Below, piece by piece: positions 36,232 to 45,606 of a stretch of DNA of 64,000 nt. Source of the DNA: Chlorobiales bacterium Clorobi_01 (GTDB taxonomy: Bacteria > Bacteroidota > Chlorobiia > Chlorobiales > Chlorobiaceae). The DNA is taken from contig LUZT01000006.1 of NCBI GenBank assembly GCA_001602925.1, positions 188,569 through 252,568 of the forward strand. Reading direction: 5' to 3'. The notes below the pieces were generated by a model. It saw nothing but the letters and a program-made list of their open reading frames with translations. It was not told the origin of the DNA and did no database searches. The position numbers and the translations under genes are program-made. How positions within the stretch are numbered: the stretch's first letter is position 1; every line of letters begins with the position of its first letter.

Positions 36232-36670
36232 AATACAAGATCTGATTTCAGACAGATATGTTTTCGATAAAAAAGGAAAGCCCATAAATCCTTGGCTTTC
36301 TGATCTCACGAGCATCTTCAGTTTTTGGCTTCATGCTGACTTTAGCCGCCAACCTTTGAAGAATTCGCATAGTGCCATGCGTCGATAAGAGAACAGAAAT
36401 TCAACACTGGAGATATGAGAGCTTGAGAACCGGTACGGGAAAAATACCAAGAACCACAACAGGAATCGGAGTTTATCTGAAAGTCAAGATTCTGTCTTGA
36501 TAAGTATTGCATATTATCTGGACCTTGCGAACATATCTTTGTGTGCCGTCGATTGTATTTTTTTAAACTGCAGTTGTTTACTATTGTTATTTTTATGTCA
36601 CCAATTCAGTAGACTTAAGCTCTGGATGCAGTGTTTAAACTGAACAAAAATACCTGCAGGAGGTAACGCT
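36232..36670. other. AT-rich gene-free stretch with a minus-strand terminator-like hairpin
   Basis: No gene was found in 439 bases. At 36276-36300 the minus strand reads GAAAGCC, an 11-base loop, GGCTTTC, then CTTTTTTA, a good rho-independent terminator with no gene to its right on that strand. This would fit a short minus-strand RNA, or just the 3' end of plus-strand transcription. A strong ribosome binding site (AGGAGGTAA) closes the stretch. Confidence 0.45.
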
Positions 36671-36934
36671 ATGGCTGAACGGAACATGAAGCCGGTATTG
36701 TCGTTTCTCATAGAAAAGTGGGGCAAGAAAGAATGCCCAATGTGCGGGAAGGGGCCGTGGCAGGTTCAGGACAAGGTGTTTCAACTCAGCGAGTATCGCA
36801 TGGGGCAATACGTGGTCGGAGGGCCGCTGATTCCTGTAACGCCTGTTACCTGTACAAACTGTGGTTATACCGTGCTGGTTAATTCGATCATCTGTGGTAT
36901 TGTCGAACGTGACGCAATGGCTCAGGGGGGGTAA
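36671..36934 (+). CDS. Small zinc-ribbon protein
   Basis: 87 residues, not recognised as a named family. CPMC (residues 22-25) and CTNC (about 62-65) form a zinc ribbon. The rest is hydrophobic (YVVGGPLIPVTPV and TVLVNSIICGIV). ATG 36671 has an excellent ribosome binding site, AGGAGGTAA, 8 bases upstream. Its stop overlaps the next start as TAATG. Similar small CxxC proteins are often encoded together with small membrane proteins. Confidence 0.72.
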   Translation: MAERNMKPVLSFLIEKWGKKECPMCGKGPWQVQDKVFQLSEYRMGQYVVGGPLIPVTPVTCTNCGYTVLVNSIICGIVERDAMAQGG

Positions 36935-37323
36935 TGGCCGACACCAACTTCAACCTTTCACAGGGCCTTGAAATCCTCCGCCCCAAGGCTGACAAGGCGC
37001 TGCCGGTTCCTTGCAACGAGTGGGACTTCCTGAAAGAGAAGATCAGGACGCTCATCGTCGAACCATGGTTTTTCCAGTCCGCCGGCTCAATATTTATTGG
37101 TGCCGCTCTTGGTACTCTTATCTCGGTGATGACCGGAACAGTGTCCAATCATTCAGAGCCCTATGCAATAATGATCGCTTGGGCAATCATTATTGTTTGC
37201 ATTACAGCAGGTGCAATCTGTCTGCTGTTTGCCCACAAGGAGCGTCAGGTTCATCGCATCAGGGCAAATGATATTCTTATGCAGATGGACCTGATAGAGC
37301 AGCGTTTCGAAAGAAATCCATGA
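36934..37323 (+). CDS. Two-helix membrane protein coupled to the zinc-ribbon gene
   Basis: 129 residues, not recognised. Two membrane segments lie at about residues 50-67 (SAGSIFIGAALGTLISVM) and 78-99 (IMIAWAIIIVCITAGAICLLF). The N-terminal 45 residues and the charged C-terminal helix (KERQVHRIRANDILMQMDLIEQRFERN, cytoplasmic coiled-coil-like) would be on the same side. The ATG overlaps the previous stop by one base, so the two proteins are translated together and probably function as a pair. Confidence 0.7.
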   Translation: MADTNFNLSQGLEILRPKADKALPVPCNEWDFLKEKIRTLIVEPWFFQSAGSIFIGAALGTLISVMTGTVSNHSEPYAIMIAWAIIIVCITAGAICLLFAHKERQVHRIRANDILMQMDLIEQRFERNP

Positions 37324-37452
37324 AGTGCATTTCAGTGTTGTGACTGAACGGGCCAGATAAACGGTGAATGCAAAAGCTGACAAAATTGAGCATCAGTACC
37401 CGGCCATTCTGGAAGCAGCAGGGACGGCTTTCCTCATGGCTGCAAACGCCCT

Positions 37453-38727
37453 CTAATGCACCGAGCATGAAATGCACGGGTCGTATGACCGAACCAGCAT
37501 TTCGCAGAGTTTTTCAACCTCTTTCTCGCCTTTGCCTTGCGCCAGCGATTCTGCGGCGAGGGCGTTGAGGTCGTAGTGGATGTTGGCGTTGTTCTGCGTC
37601 GTGGGGATGATGCAGTCGCCTTTGACCACCTTGCCCTGTTCGTCGGTTTCCATGTAGTGGTAGAGCACACCTCGCGGCGCTTCGACGGCGCCGGTGGCAG
37701 CTCCAGCTTTTGGCTTGTAGTCGGTTTTGATGTCGCGCAGGTCGTCGCCGAGCAGTCGGTCGATGATCGCCTCGGTGCTTTCGATGATGTGGTGGCACTC
37801 GACGAGCTGGGCGATGTTGTTCATGAACGGATTGTGGCAGACCGGTTCGAGGCCGAACGCCGCCGCTGCCTCTTTGGCTCGCGGACTGAGCTGTTCGTAG
37901 TTGTTGTTGAATCGCGCCAGCGCTCCGGCGGCTGAGGACTCGCGGCTGAGCCTCGTGAACTTCGAGGTCGAAAAATCCACCGTGTACTCGTTGGTCATCG
38001 CCAGATAGTCGTTCTCGTCGCGCTTCACGCCGTCGGTCGAAACAAGGTTGCCGCCGATGTAGGGGTAGCTTTCGCCGTCGTGCAGCGAGATGAACTCGGT
38101 TTCACGCACGAACTCCGGCACGCGGAGCGTCATGAAGAAGTCGGTGGCCCGGTCGAGCATCGGCTTGCGGTCAGCGATCATCTGCCTGATTTCGGTGAGG
38201 CGTTGCTTCGACGGGGCCTTGCTGACGCCGCCGAGCACGAGGCTGACCGGGTGCGTCGCGCGGCCCGTGGTGGCGATGCTCAGTTCGTTGCCCAGCTCCT
38301 TGAGCATCAGCCCCGCCTCGACCACCTCGGGGTGCGACTGCAACAGCGGCACGGCGCTTGGCGTGCCCATGAAGTCCGGTGCGGCGAGGAAGAAGAGGTG
38401 CAGCGCGTGGCTTTGCAGCGTCTCGCCGTGCATGGCGAGCAGGCGGATGATCTTCGCCGTTTCGGGTGGCGTGATCTGCATGGCGCGTTCGAGCGAGCGG
38501 ATGCTGGCCAGCGAGTGGCTGATGGAGCAGATGCCGCAGATGCGCGAGGTCAGGAACGGCACCCGCTCGGCGCTCAGCCCCTTGACCATCATTTCGAAGA
38601 ATCGCGGCGTTTCGACCACCGCCCATTTGGCGTCCGCGAGCTTACCGTTCCTGACCGAAATGCGAATATCCCCGTGGCCCTCGACCCTCGGCAGATGGTG
38701 GATGTCTATGTTGAAGTCAACCTTCAT
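37453..38727 (-). CDS. hydA: NiFe sulfhydrogenase, alpha (large, catalytic) subunit
   Basis: 424 residues. The NiFe site cysteines are all present: RICGIC (Cys64, Cys67) and DPCISC (Cys418, Cys421). It belongs to the group 3b cytoplasmic hydrogenase/sulfur reductases. The reading frame ends with S-V-H directly after the second motif, so there is no C-terminal extension for an endopeptidase to remove. The 5' end overlaps the delta gene by 11 bases. In the operon order beta-gamma-delta-alpha, it is last. It would couple H2 oxidation or evolution to NAD(P)H or sulfur. Confidence 0.93.
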   Translation of the reverse strand: MKVDFNIDIHHLPRVEGHGDIRISVRNGKLADAKWAVVETPRFFEMMVKGLSAERVPFLTSRICGICSISHSLASIRSLERAMQITPPETAKIIRLLAMHGETLQSHALHLFFLAAPDFMGTPSAVPLLQSHPEVVEAGLMLKELGNELSIATTGRATHPVSLVLGGVSKAPSKQRLTEIRQMIADRKPMLDRATDFFMTLRVPEFVRETEFISLHDGESYPYIGGNLVSTDGVKRDENDYLAMTNEYTVDFSTSKFTRLSRESSAAGALARFNNNYEQLSPRAKEAAAAFGLEPVCHNPFMNNIAQLVECHHIIESTEAIIDRLLGDDLRDIKTDYKPKAGAATGAVEAPRGVLYHYMETDEQGKVVKGDCIIPTTQNNANIHYDLNALAAESLAQGKGEKEVEKLCEMLVRSYDPCISCSVH

Positions 38728-39481
38728 GGTTCAGGTAATCTGTGAAACCGTTGTAAAATGCGAGCTTTTCGTTCATCTCCTCTGTGCTGAGCCCCTTCTC
38801 TTTCACAAGCTCCGTAAATGAGTCATAGTTGACGCCTTCCGCCGGGCCGCGGCAGCCGAGGCAGACTGTTTTGCCTGACGGGCAGACCGCGTCGCAACCC
38901 GCGCGCGAAATAGGCCCGAGGCACACCTCGCCGAGATCGAACAGGCAGGTGTTGAGCCGCTGCTTGCACTCGACGCACACCGGGTATTTGGGCAGAGTTA
39001 CCAGAGAGCGGGTGACAAGCCCGACCACGACCTCCTCGACCTCCTTCTTGGAGACCGGGCAGCCCGGTATCGAGTAATCGACGGTGACGAAGTCGCTTAT
39101 CTTTGCCGCGGGCATCGTTTCGACAAGCTTGTCCTTGTAAACGGTGCGAATGGTCTCCTCCTGGGGGAACTTGTTCTTGAGGGCGTTTACGCCACCGAAA
39201 CAGGCGCATGTGCCAAAGGCGACAAGCACTTTTGCCTTCTCCCGGATGCTTTTGAGACGCCTGATTTCATCGCTTCGGGTAATGCTCCCTTCGACGAGGG
39301 CGATGTCGTAGTCGTCGAGCCGTTCGGAGGAGATTTCACGGAAGTTGCGGATATCGAGCAGCGCGAGGAAATCGGGAAGGTGCGATTCCCGGTTCGCCAA
39401 CTGCAACTGGCACCCCTCGCAGCAGGTGAAGTCGAACGAGCCGATCTTTATTTTCTCCAGTTCGAAACCGAGGTGATTCAT
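38717..39481 (-). CDS. hydD: NiFe sulfhydrogenase, delta (small) subunit
   Basis: 254 residues. The electron-transfer small subunit carries [11 protein letters not shown] (proximal cluster Cys), GTCACFGG and [12 protein letters not shown]-terminal Cys-rich block ([32 protein letters not shown]) should bind two more [4Fe-4S] clusters. It passes electrons between the alpha NiFe site and the beta and gamma subunits. It is translationally coupled to both neighbours: 9 bases after gamma and overlapping alpha. Confidence 0.92.
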   Translation of the reverse strand: MNHLGFELEKIKIGSFDFTCCEGCQLQLANRESHLPDFLALLDIRNFREISSERLDDYDIALVEGSITRSDEIRRLKSIREKAKVLVAFGTCACFGGVNALKNKFPQEETIRTVYKDKLVETMPAAKISDFVTVDYSIPGCPVSKKEVEEVVVGLVTRSLVTLPKYPVCVECKQRLNTCLFDLGEVCLGPISRAGCDAVCPSGKTVCLGCRGPAEGVNYDSFTELVKEKGLSTEEMNEKLAFYNGFTDYLNHEG

Positions 39482-39490
39482 AGTGTTTCC

Positions 39491-40408
39491 CTAAATGGCT
39501 TCCTTGAGGTTCATGACCGACCAGTAGTCGAACACCGGGCCGTCGAGGCAGGTGAAGGTGGAGCCGACCATGCAGCGGCAGCATTTGCCCATGCCGCAGT
39601 GCATCCGGCGCTCCAGCGATACGAACATCCGGTTCATCGGGATGCCGAGCCGGTCGAGGTGGCTGCAAACGAATTTGAACATGACCGGCGGGCCGCAGAC
39701 GATGGCGAAGGTGTTGTCCGGGTCGATGGTAAACTCGTCGAACAGCGCCGTGATCATGCCGCTTCGCCCTTTCCAGGAGTCGTCCGGGTGCTCGACGATG
39801 GTCATCAGATTCACGTCGCTGACCTTTTTCCACTCATCGAACTGGTAGTTAAAGAGCAGTTGCGACGGCTCTTTGGCCCCATATAACATGCGGACATCCT
39901 TGTACCAGTCGCGATGGTTTCCGATCCAGAAGAGGGGGGCGCGAATCGGCGCGATGCCGAGACCGCCCGCAACCATGAGGACGTTGTGGCCCCGCATCGC
40001 TTCCATCGGGAATGAGGTGCCGAATGGTCCACGGATGGAGACCATCGCTCCCTGCCGGGCTTCGAACATTGCCGAGGTGACGTGACCGGCTTTGCGGATG
40101 CAGAGTTCGATGAACTCCTGGTTGCTTGAAGAACTCGAAATCGAGATCGGCGCTTCGCCGTAACCGGGAACTTCGAGCATCAGAAACTGGCCAGGCCTGA
40201 AGGTGAACAGCGCGCGCTCCATTGGATCGACGATGCGCAACAGAAAAAGTTTTTCCTGTGAAGTCAGCGGGACGATATTGGTAATTTTACATTTGTACCC
40301 CCGGTCGGTGATCATGACCTCGCACTTTTTCTGGAAGTCCGGGATCTTGTCGATGAACGGCTCCCGGTTCAGGCTTTGTCCGGGGATGTTGAAACGCATG
40401 TCAGGCAT
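39491..40408 (-). CDS. hydG: NiFe sulfhydrogenase, gamma (FAD/NAD(P)H and 2Fe-2S) subunit
   Basis: 305 residues. It is a ferredoxin-reductase-like protein: FAD domain ([24 protein letters not shown]), NAD(P) domain ([19 protein letters not shown]), and a C-terminal [2Fe-2S] site CGMGKCCRC plus a distal Cys. It is the nicotinamide-reducing arm of the complex. The ATG at 40408 overlaps the beta gene by about 40 bases. A second ATG at 40399 is also possible. It is distinct from HydG of the FeFe-hydrogenase maturation pathway. Confidence 0.9.
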   Translation of the reverse strand: MPDMRFNIPGQSLNREPFIDKIPDFQKKCEVMITDRGYKCKITNIVPLTSQEKLFLLRIVDPMERALFTFRPGQFLMLEVPGYGEAPISISSSSSNQEFIELCIRKAGHVTSAMFEARQGAMVSIRGPFGTSFPMEAMRGHNVLMVAGGLGIAPIRAPLFWIGNHRDWYKDVRMLYGAKEPSQLLFNYQFDEWKKVSDVNLMTIVEHPDDSWKGRSGMITALFDEFTIDPDNTFAIVCGPPVMFKFVCSHLDRLGIPMNRMFVSLERRMHCGMGKCCRCMVGSTFTCLDGPVFDYWSVMNLKEAI

Positions 40409-41448
40409 GATTCACGCTCCAGTCTGAGGTCGTTGATGACATCTTTCGGGTTGATGTTGGCAAGGCAGGTGCGTCCGCACCGGTTGCAGCCCACGCAGAT
40501 CTGCTGGTTGTCGTTGGCCGCGAATCCGCGGTAGTGGTGATAGTAGCGGTATTTGAGGCGGTCGCCGCTTCGCGGTCTGAAGTTGTGCCCGCCCGCAACC
40601 TGCGCGAAATCGACCAGATTGCATGAGTAAAGATGGCTCTCTCGCCTTGAGCCTTTGAGGTCGAGATCGAATTGCTCCTCGACGCTGTAACAGTAGCACG
40701 TCGGGCACACCATGGCGCAACTGCCGCAGCTCAGGCATTTGTCGCCCCACTTCTGCCAGATCGGAGAGTCGAACTCGATGTCGAGAAAGACCGGCAGGCC
40801 CGAAACCTCGATGTTGGTCTCAAAGCTGTGCTTGATGAGTTTGCGGCGCTCGATGAGCCGGCAGTTGTCTTCATCCGTCGGATCGTCGATCCTGAACTCC
40901 TTGAGGCACGAAAAGGCTTTGGCCGAGTTGATCGACAGGTAGTAGCGATCACCGATATCCGAGCAGAAGAGGCTGAATCCGTGGTTTACCGTATGCCGGT
41001 TCATCGATTTGCAGAAGCAGTCCGGCAGGGGAAGATGATCCATGCCGATGATGAAGGTGTTTTTCCGGCGAGCCAGGTAATAGGGTGACGGATAAGGCCC
41101 TTTGAGCATCACCTCGTCGAGGATGTTAATGGCGCTGATGTCGCACGGACGCAAGCCGATGAGCACGATGGGTTGCGTTTCGTAATCGACCTGCTGTTTC
41201 CAGTCGCCGTCGCTGAAGTTGAAACGGGAAAGTTCGCCGCGAAAGGGCATCAGCAGGTGCTTTGCCGAGGAGGTGGTGACGGTGTAGTCGAAGGCGATTT
41301 CGTCAGCCGATGAGACCGGCATGAACTGGTAGATCGGATCGCCGTTGCGGTCGGTATCGACCTGGCGAGGTCCGTAGGAGGTGTTCGCCCTGACGAGGGC
41401 ATCCACGAAGGCCCGGAATTCGGGTTTGGAGATGACTTTGTAGATCAT
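40369..41448 (-). CDS. hydB: NiFe sulfhydrogenase, beta (iron-sulfur) subunit
   Basis: 359 residues from ATG 41448, preceded by GGAGA. Two ferredoxin-like [4Fe-4S] motifs lie near residues 232-243 ([12 protein letters not shown]) and 310-321 ([12 protein letters not shown]). It links the small subunit to the gamma subunit. It is the first gene of the four-gene operon. The C-terminus overlaps gamma by 40 bases. The upstream 331-base gap to the U32 gene holds a dispersed repeat and probably the operon promoter. Confidence 0.9.
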   Translation of the reverse strand: MIYKVISKPEFRAFVDALVRANTSYGPRQVDTDRNGDPIYQFMPVSSADEIAFDYTVTTSSAKHLLMPFRGELSRFNFSDGDWKQQVDYETQPIVLIGLRPCDISAINILDEVMLKGPYPSPYYLARRKNTFIIGMDHLPLPDCFCKSMNRHTVNHGFSLFCSDIGDRYYLSINSAKAFSCLKEFRIDDPTDEDNCRLIERRKLIKHSFETNIEVSGLPVFLDIEFDSPIWQKWGDKCLSCGSCAMVCPTCYCYSVEEQFDLDLKGSRRESHLYSCNLVDFAQVAGGHNFRPRSGDRLKYRYYHHYRGFAANDNQQICVGCNRCGRTCLANINPKDVINDLRLERESCLTCVSTSPDKA

Positions 41449-41648
41449 TCGCTGTCTCCGGTTTTGGCATGTCGCCCGTTCGTGACGTGCCGTATATACG
41501 GCAGGCGTCATCTCATACAAATGTACGGAAAAGCGATGGACGGGAAAGCGGTGACCCGTTAATTTTTTATGATGCCACAAAAAACCCGTTATCCTGGCAA
41601 GCCGTGATCATGACTGCGGTGAGCCAATGGCACCGTTTCTGAATCTTC

Positions 41649-41749
41649 CGTCATTGCGAGCCGCCTGTATCCAGCCCGCTACCGCACAAGAACCTTGAAC
41701 ATCGCACTCGATGGGGATGGATTGCCACGCCCTTCGGTCTCGCGATGAT
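41649..41749. repeat. Dispersed CATTGCGAG-type repeat element
   Basis: CGTCATTGCGAGCCGCC at the left and GGATTGCCACGCCCTTCGGT...CGCGATGA at the right form imperfect inverted ends about 100 bases apart, the widespread bacterial TCATTGCGAG/GGATTGCCACG repeat type. It lies between the U32 gene's end and the hydrogenase operon start. The rest of the 41449-41779 gap has nothing recognisable. Confidence 0.6.
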
Positions 41750-41779
41750 AATTCTCCGGCTTTTAATCTTGACACGCCA

Positions 41780-43027
41780 CTACGGTTTCTCAGTGCCTTT
41801 CAACAAAACGTAAACCTTGTCGTTTTTGCGGACGCGGTCGCATCTGACGGTGAAAATCTGGCCCTGCTCGATCCTTTGAACCGGAGCGCCTTCGAGGTGC
41901 AGTTCGGCATTCGGCACGGTGACGAGGCCGGTCGCCGGGCCCTGGATCGAGAGCGTCGCTCCTGCGTCAATGCCGGGGCCGTGCACGAGAATTTCCGCCA
42001 CGCCCGCTTTGGGGAAGTACTTGCGGACGATACCGATGTAGTTCTTGGTTTCGGTCGCCACCGAACCGGAGTGTTTTGTCCACGCATCCGCCGGTTTGCC
42101 GAAAAAGAAGCCTTCGGAGAAGCCGCGGTTGTACACTTTTTTCAGTTCATCTTCGAGTCCCGTGGTCAGCGAGCGGTAAGCCTCTGCGAAATCTTCGTCG
42201 TTCCGGTGCGCAGCGATGAAGTCGATGGCTTTACGGTAGGCGGCGGTGGTGGTGGTGACGTATTCGGGGCTGCGGTTGCGCCCCTCGATTTTGAACGCGC
42301 CGATGCCCGTGTCGAAAAGGCGGTCGAGAAAGGGGAGTGCGCAGAGGTCTTTTGGACTCATCACATAATCGGAGCCGAGTTCCAGTTCGAAGCCCTCCTC
42401 GACATCGGCGATGCGGTATGAACGGCGGCAGGGCTGCACGCACTCGCCACGATTGGCCGAGCGGCCGAACAGCTCCTGTGAGAGGAAGCAGCGCCCGGAG
42501 ACCGCCACGCACATCGCGCCGTGCACGAAGCTCTCGACCGTCACCGGCAGCTTTTCGGCGGCGATGCGTTTCGTGATGGCTGCCGTCTGCTCGAGCGTCA
42601 GTTCGCGGGCGAGCACGATCATCTGCGCGCCGAGCGAGGCGTAGAAGCGGAGTGCGTCGATGTTGCTCACCGAGGCCTGCGTTGAGATGTGGATCGGCAT
42701 CTCGTGGCGGCGGCACGCCTCGATGACCGCCATATCCCAGCAGATTACCGCGTCGAGTCCAGCGGCTTTTGCGGCGGCGGCGGTGCGGTCAACCTCGCCG
42801 AGCTCGGCGTCGTAGATCACCGAGTTCAGCGCGAGGTACGCCTTTGCGCCATGGCGGCGGCAGAGCCGCGCGATGCCGCCGAAGTCGCCTGGTGAAAAGC
42901 CTTTGCTCGCGGCGCGCATGTTGAATCCCTCGGCCCCGAAATAGACCGCGTCCGCTCCGGCATCGAGGGCGGCGCGCATCGAAGTCCAGTCGCCGGCAGG
43001 TGAGATCAGTTCAGGCTTGGTGTGCAT
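41780..43027 (-). CDS. U32 peptidase-family protein (tRNA/rRNA hydroxylation type)
   Basis: 415 residues. The family hallmarks are [10 protein letters not shown]..., DAVYFG at about residues 26-31, [19 protein letters not shown], and the Cys-rich core [36 protein letters not shown] and a C-terminal beta domain follow. Members TrhP and RlhA hydroxylate tRNA uridine or 23S rRNA cytidine, although the family is annotated as peptidases. Which RNA it acts on cannot be decided here. It precedes the hydrogenase operon on the same strand but is separated by a repeat. Confidence 0.88.
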   Translation of the reverse strand: MHTKPELISPAGDWTSMRAALDAGADAVYFGAEGFNMRAASKGFSPGDFGGIARLCRRHGAKAYLALNSVIYDAELGEVDRTAAAAKAAGLDAVICWDMAVIEACRRHEMPIHISTQASVSNIDALRFYASLGAQMIVLARELTLEQTAAITKRIAAEKLPVTVESFVHGAMCVAVSGRCFLSQELFGRSANRGECVQPCRRSYRIADVEEGFELELGSDYVMSPKDLCALPFLDRLFDTGIGAFKIEGRNRSPEYVTTTTAAYRKAIDFIAAHRNDEDFAEAYRSLTTGLEDELKKVYNRGFSEGFFFGKPADAWTKHSGSVATETKNYIGIVRKYFPKAGVAEILVHGPGIDAGATLSIQGPATGLVTVPNAELHLEGAPVQRIEQGQIFTVRCDRVRKNDKVYVLLKGTEKP

Positions 43028-43091
43028 GTCGGGGCGAAAAGCGAATTATTCGTTACTTTAGTGGTCAAAATATAACAACTCATTTGACGAT

Positions 43092-43883
43092 ATGAACCAA
43101 CGCCTCACAGCCGGTCTGCTTGTCGGCATTTCCGTAGCATTTATCGCCGCCGAAATTCTGGTTGCCGTGTTTGGCAGTTTCGATCAGGGCTGGATGGTAC
43201 TTTTCCTTTCGCTCTATGCCGGGTTTGTCGGGCTGCTGTTCGGTCTGCGCACTCTCACGGATGGACGCCGGGAGGTGGTCGAGAGCGTCTCGGAGCGGCG
43301 CGCGCGGGCCCGGCGCGACGGGCTTGTGGGCAATCTGCTCGATGACTACGAGATCGACGAGGAGTTTCTCGGACGTGGTGTGCGTAAACCAAGATCCGCA
43401 AAACCATCGGCCTCTTCTTCATCGGGTGCCTCGAATGAACGGGTTCCTGATGACGAGGAGCTGAAGTCCGCCGTCACGGCCTATGCTGGCATGGTCGGCG
43501 GCATTGTCACTCTGCGTGAAACCATCGAGTCGATGGACGACTCCGCTTTTTCGTCGATGGCACGCAAGGCTGGTATGGGTGGCGTAACGCGCGAACGAGT
43601 GCTCGCCGTCGTGGTTGAAATGGTTTCGGCGCAGGGTCCGGCCAAAAACGATGAATCGCCAGCCCTGTCGCTCTCCATCGACAAGGAGTCGTTCGACGAC
43701 TACATCAAGCGCTGCATGACCGAACCAGATGTCTGCATCGACGATGATGCAACCGACAGCGAAGGCTTCTCGGTGGGACTCGACGCGGGCGACCTTTCGT
43801 CGAGGCCAGGTACGCCGCCAACCGAATTTTCCCATGATCCGAAAGCGGTCATGGAGCGCTTCAAACGCTCGACGGAGAAATGA
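43092..43883 (+). CDS. Membrane protein of unknown function upstream of a SpoU methyltransferase
   Basis: 263 residues. Two N-terminal membrane segments (GLLVGISVAFIAAEILVAVF and WMVLFLSLYAGFVGLLFGL) come first. They are followed by a long charged region (RREVVESVSERRARARR), a Ser/Lys linker (SAKPSASSSSGAS) and an acidic C-terminal part (DVCIDDDATDSEG). Nothing points to a function. Its stop overlaps the methyltransferase ATG by 4 bases, so translation is coupled. Confidence 0.7.
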   Translation: MNQRLTAGLLVGISVAFIAAEILVAVFGSFDQGWMVLFLSLYAGFVGLLFGLRTLTDGRREVVESVSERRARARRDGLVGNLLDDYEIDEEFLGRGVRKPRSAKPSASSSSGASNERVPDDEELKSAVTAYAGMVGGIVTLRETIESMDDSAFSSMARKAGMGGVTRERVLAVVVEMVSAQGPAKNDESPALSLSIDKESFDDYIKRCMTEPDVCIDDDATDSEGFSVGLDAGDLSSRPGTPPTEFSHDPKAVMERFKRSTEK

Positions 43884-44674
43884 TGAGGCGTGAATCCTTT
43901 CCGCCGCTGAGCAAGGCAATGTTGGGTCGTCTGGCGCGACTCGGTCAAAAGAAGCATCGCGACAGCGAAGGCCTGTTTCTTGCCGAGGGGTTGCGCACGG
44001 TAAGTGAGTTGCTCCAGAGTCTTTCCGATCCGTCGATGCTGCACGCGCTTGTGCTCGACGAAAAGGCGGCGGGCCAGCTTGATGGCCTGGAGCGTTTCGC
44101 CGGAAAGGCGTGGCTTGCGGGGCCGGATGAGTTCAAACGTCTCGCACAGACCACCTCGCCGCAGGGCGTGGTTGCGGCGTTCCGGAAACCGGAGAGTGGC
44201 GAGTTTCGGCCCGCATCCGCCCGCTCGTTCGTCGTGGCGCTCGACGACGTGCAGGATCCGGGCAACGTCGGCACGATCATCCGCACGGCGGCCTGGTTCG
44301 GCGCGGAAGCGGTCATTTGCGGGCGCGGCACCGCCGATCCGTACAACGCCAAATCGGTCCGGTCGAGTGCGGGCAGCATCTTCGCGCTCACAATTGACAC
44401 CACTCCTGACCTCGCCAAAACGCTACGCCGCCTGCAAACCGATGGCTTCACGGTCGCGGCGTCAGCGCTCGACGGGCAGGACTACCGCTCCTTTGCTGAG
44501 TGGCCCGCTCGCCGCGTCCTCGTCATCGGCAACGAAGCCAACGGCATCAGCGCCGAAATTCTCGCCCTCGCCGACCGCCGATTGCTGATCCCCCACGCCG
44601 GAACCCGCCCCGCTGTCGAATCCCTCAACGCCTCGGTTTCAGCGGGGATTCTGATGGCGACGATAAATGGATAA
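43880..44674 (+). CDS. TrmH/SpoU-family RNA 2'-O-methyltransferase
   Basis: 264 residues. A short N-terminal substrate domain (LGRLARLGQKKHRDSEGLFLAEGLR) leads to the SPOUT knot domain. Its motifs are VALDDVQDPGNVGTIIRTA (motif 1), VLVIGNEANGIS (motif 2) and RPAVESLNASVSAGIL (motif 3). It methylates a ribose in tRNA or 23S rRNA, as in RlmB or TsnR. The exact target is not visible. The start overlaps the preceding gene by 4 bases. A diverged terminator repeat follows. Confidence 0.92.
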   Translation: MMRRESFPPLSKAMLGRLARLGQKKHRDSEGLFLAEGLRTVSELLQSLSDPSMLHALVLDEKAAGQLDGLERFAGKAWLAGPDEFKRLAQTTSPQGVVAAFRKPESGEFRPASARSFVVALDDVQDPGNVGTIIRTAAWFGAEAVICGRGTADPYNAKSVRSSAGSIFALTIDTTPDLAKTLRRLQTDGFTVAASALDGQDYRSFAEWPARRVLVIGNEANGISAEILALADRRLLIPHAGTRPAVESLNASVSAGILMATING

Positions 44675-44687
44675 TTGATGAATTCTG

Positions 44688-44722
44688 TAAGGGCGCACCT
44701 GTATGTCCGCCCTGTTGTTCTT
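44688..44722. repeat. Dispersed terminator repeat, family A diverged copy
   Basis: TAAGGGCGCACCTGTATGTC and continuation match 11930-11964 with several changes. It lies between the convergent methyltransferase and stress protein genes, as the other two copies also lie between convergent genes. Confidence 0.6.
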
Positions 44723-44756
44723 GCCGAGCTGGAGCTCGGTGCTCCCGGGGTTCAAT

Positions 44757-45590
44757 TCATCTCACCACCAGCACCGGGTAGTCGATTTTTTCGATCAGTT
44801 CCTGCACGGTTGCATCTGGCAAATTCATGTCTTCGCCGATGACGAGGAGGCCGGAGTCGATCATGCGGATGAAGCTGATGAACTGCCGGTTGTCGGTGAA
44901 TGGCAGATGGTAGTATTCGGTTTCGATGTTTTTTTCGTGCACTATCGCCGCGGTTTCCTGCCTGCAATGTTCGACGGTTTGCGGGTTAGGGTTGGTGACA
45001 AGCAGGTTCAGCGTGCTGGATGGCCCGGCGATTTCGAGCGCTGTCCGGAGGGCGCGTTTCGATGCTTCCGAGCAGTCATAGAGCACCAGCAGCGGGCCTT
45101 CGGCGGCGGTGACGCCGGGACGCATCAGCATCACGTTCATCGTGCCTTCGCTGAGCGCCGTGCGGGCGGTCGATCCGAGGCCCTTGCGGCACGACGGCGA
45201 GCGTCCGCTGCGGCCCAGCACCAGTATGTCCGCTTCGGGCGCGGCCAGCATGAGCTGCTCCGGTACCATGCCACGCAGCACGCGGAAGGTGTGACGGAGT
45301 GTCCGGGTCTGGGCGATATGCTCCAGCATATCCCGCGCCTGCTCTGCCTGGAGCCTGAGCATTCGTTCGAGCTGCGCGGTGTCGAGCTTTTCGGTGGTCG
45401 CGGTGTAGAGGCGCACCTGTTCGGCGAAGGGCAGGCCCGCCATGTGTAGCAGGTTGATGTCCTCGACGAAGATGCCGATCAGCTCCGCTTTCAGCCGGGT
45501 GGCCATTTCGGCGGCGGCTTCGAGCGACGCCTTGCTGTGCGGCGAGCAGTCGATGGCGACGGCGATCGAGTGGATGATGCGGCTTGTCAT
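44757..45590 (-). CDS. Tandem universal stress protein
   Basis: 277 residues from ATG 45590, preceded by AAGGGAGAAA. There are two USP domains. The first begins IHSIAVAIDCSPHSKASLEAA and holds an ATP-type loop near VLGRSGRSPSCRKGLGSTA, a Gly-rich GxxGxnG(S/T)-like site. The second begins LLVLYDCSEASKRALRTALEIAG. Such proteins bind ATP and help survival of stress or energy limitation. The gene lies 16 bases after the Lon-like gene, so the two are co-transcribed. Confidence 0.86.
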   Translation of the reverse strand: MTSRIIHSIAVAIDCSPHSKASLEAAAEMATRLKAELIGIFVEDINLLHMAGLPFAEQVRLYTATTEKLDTAQLERMLRLQAEQARDMLEHIAQTRTLRHTFRVLRGMVPEQLMLAAPEADILVLGRSGRSPSCRKGLGSTARTALSEGTMNVMLMRPGVTAAEGPLLVLYDCSEASKRALRTALEIAGPSSTLNLLVTNPNPQTVEHCRQETAAIVHEKNIETEYYHLPFTDNRQFISFIRMIDSGLLVIGEDMNLPDATVQELIEKIDYPVLVVR

Positions 45591-45606
45591 CGTTGAAATT
45601 TCTCCC

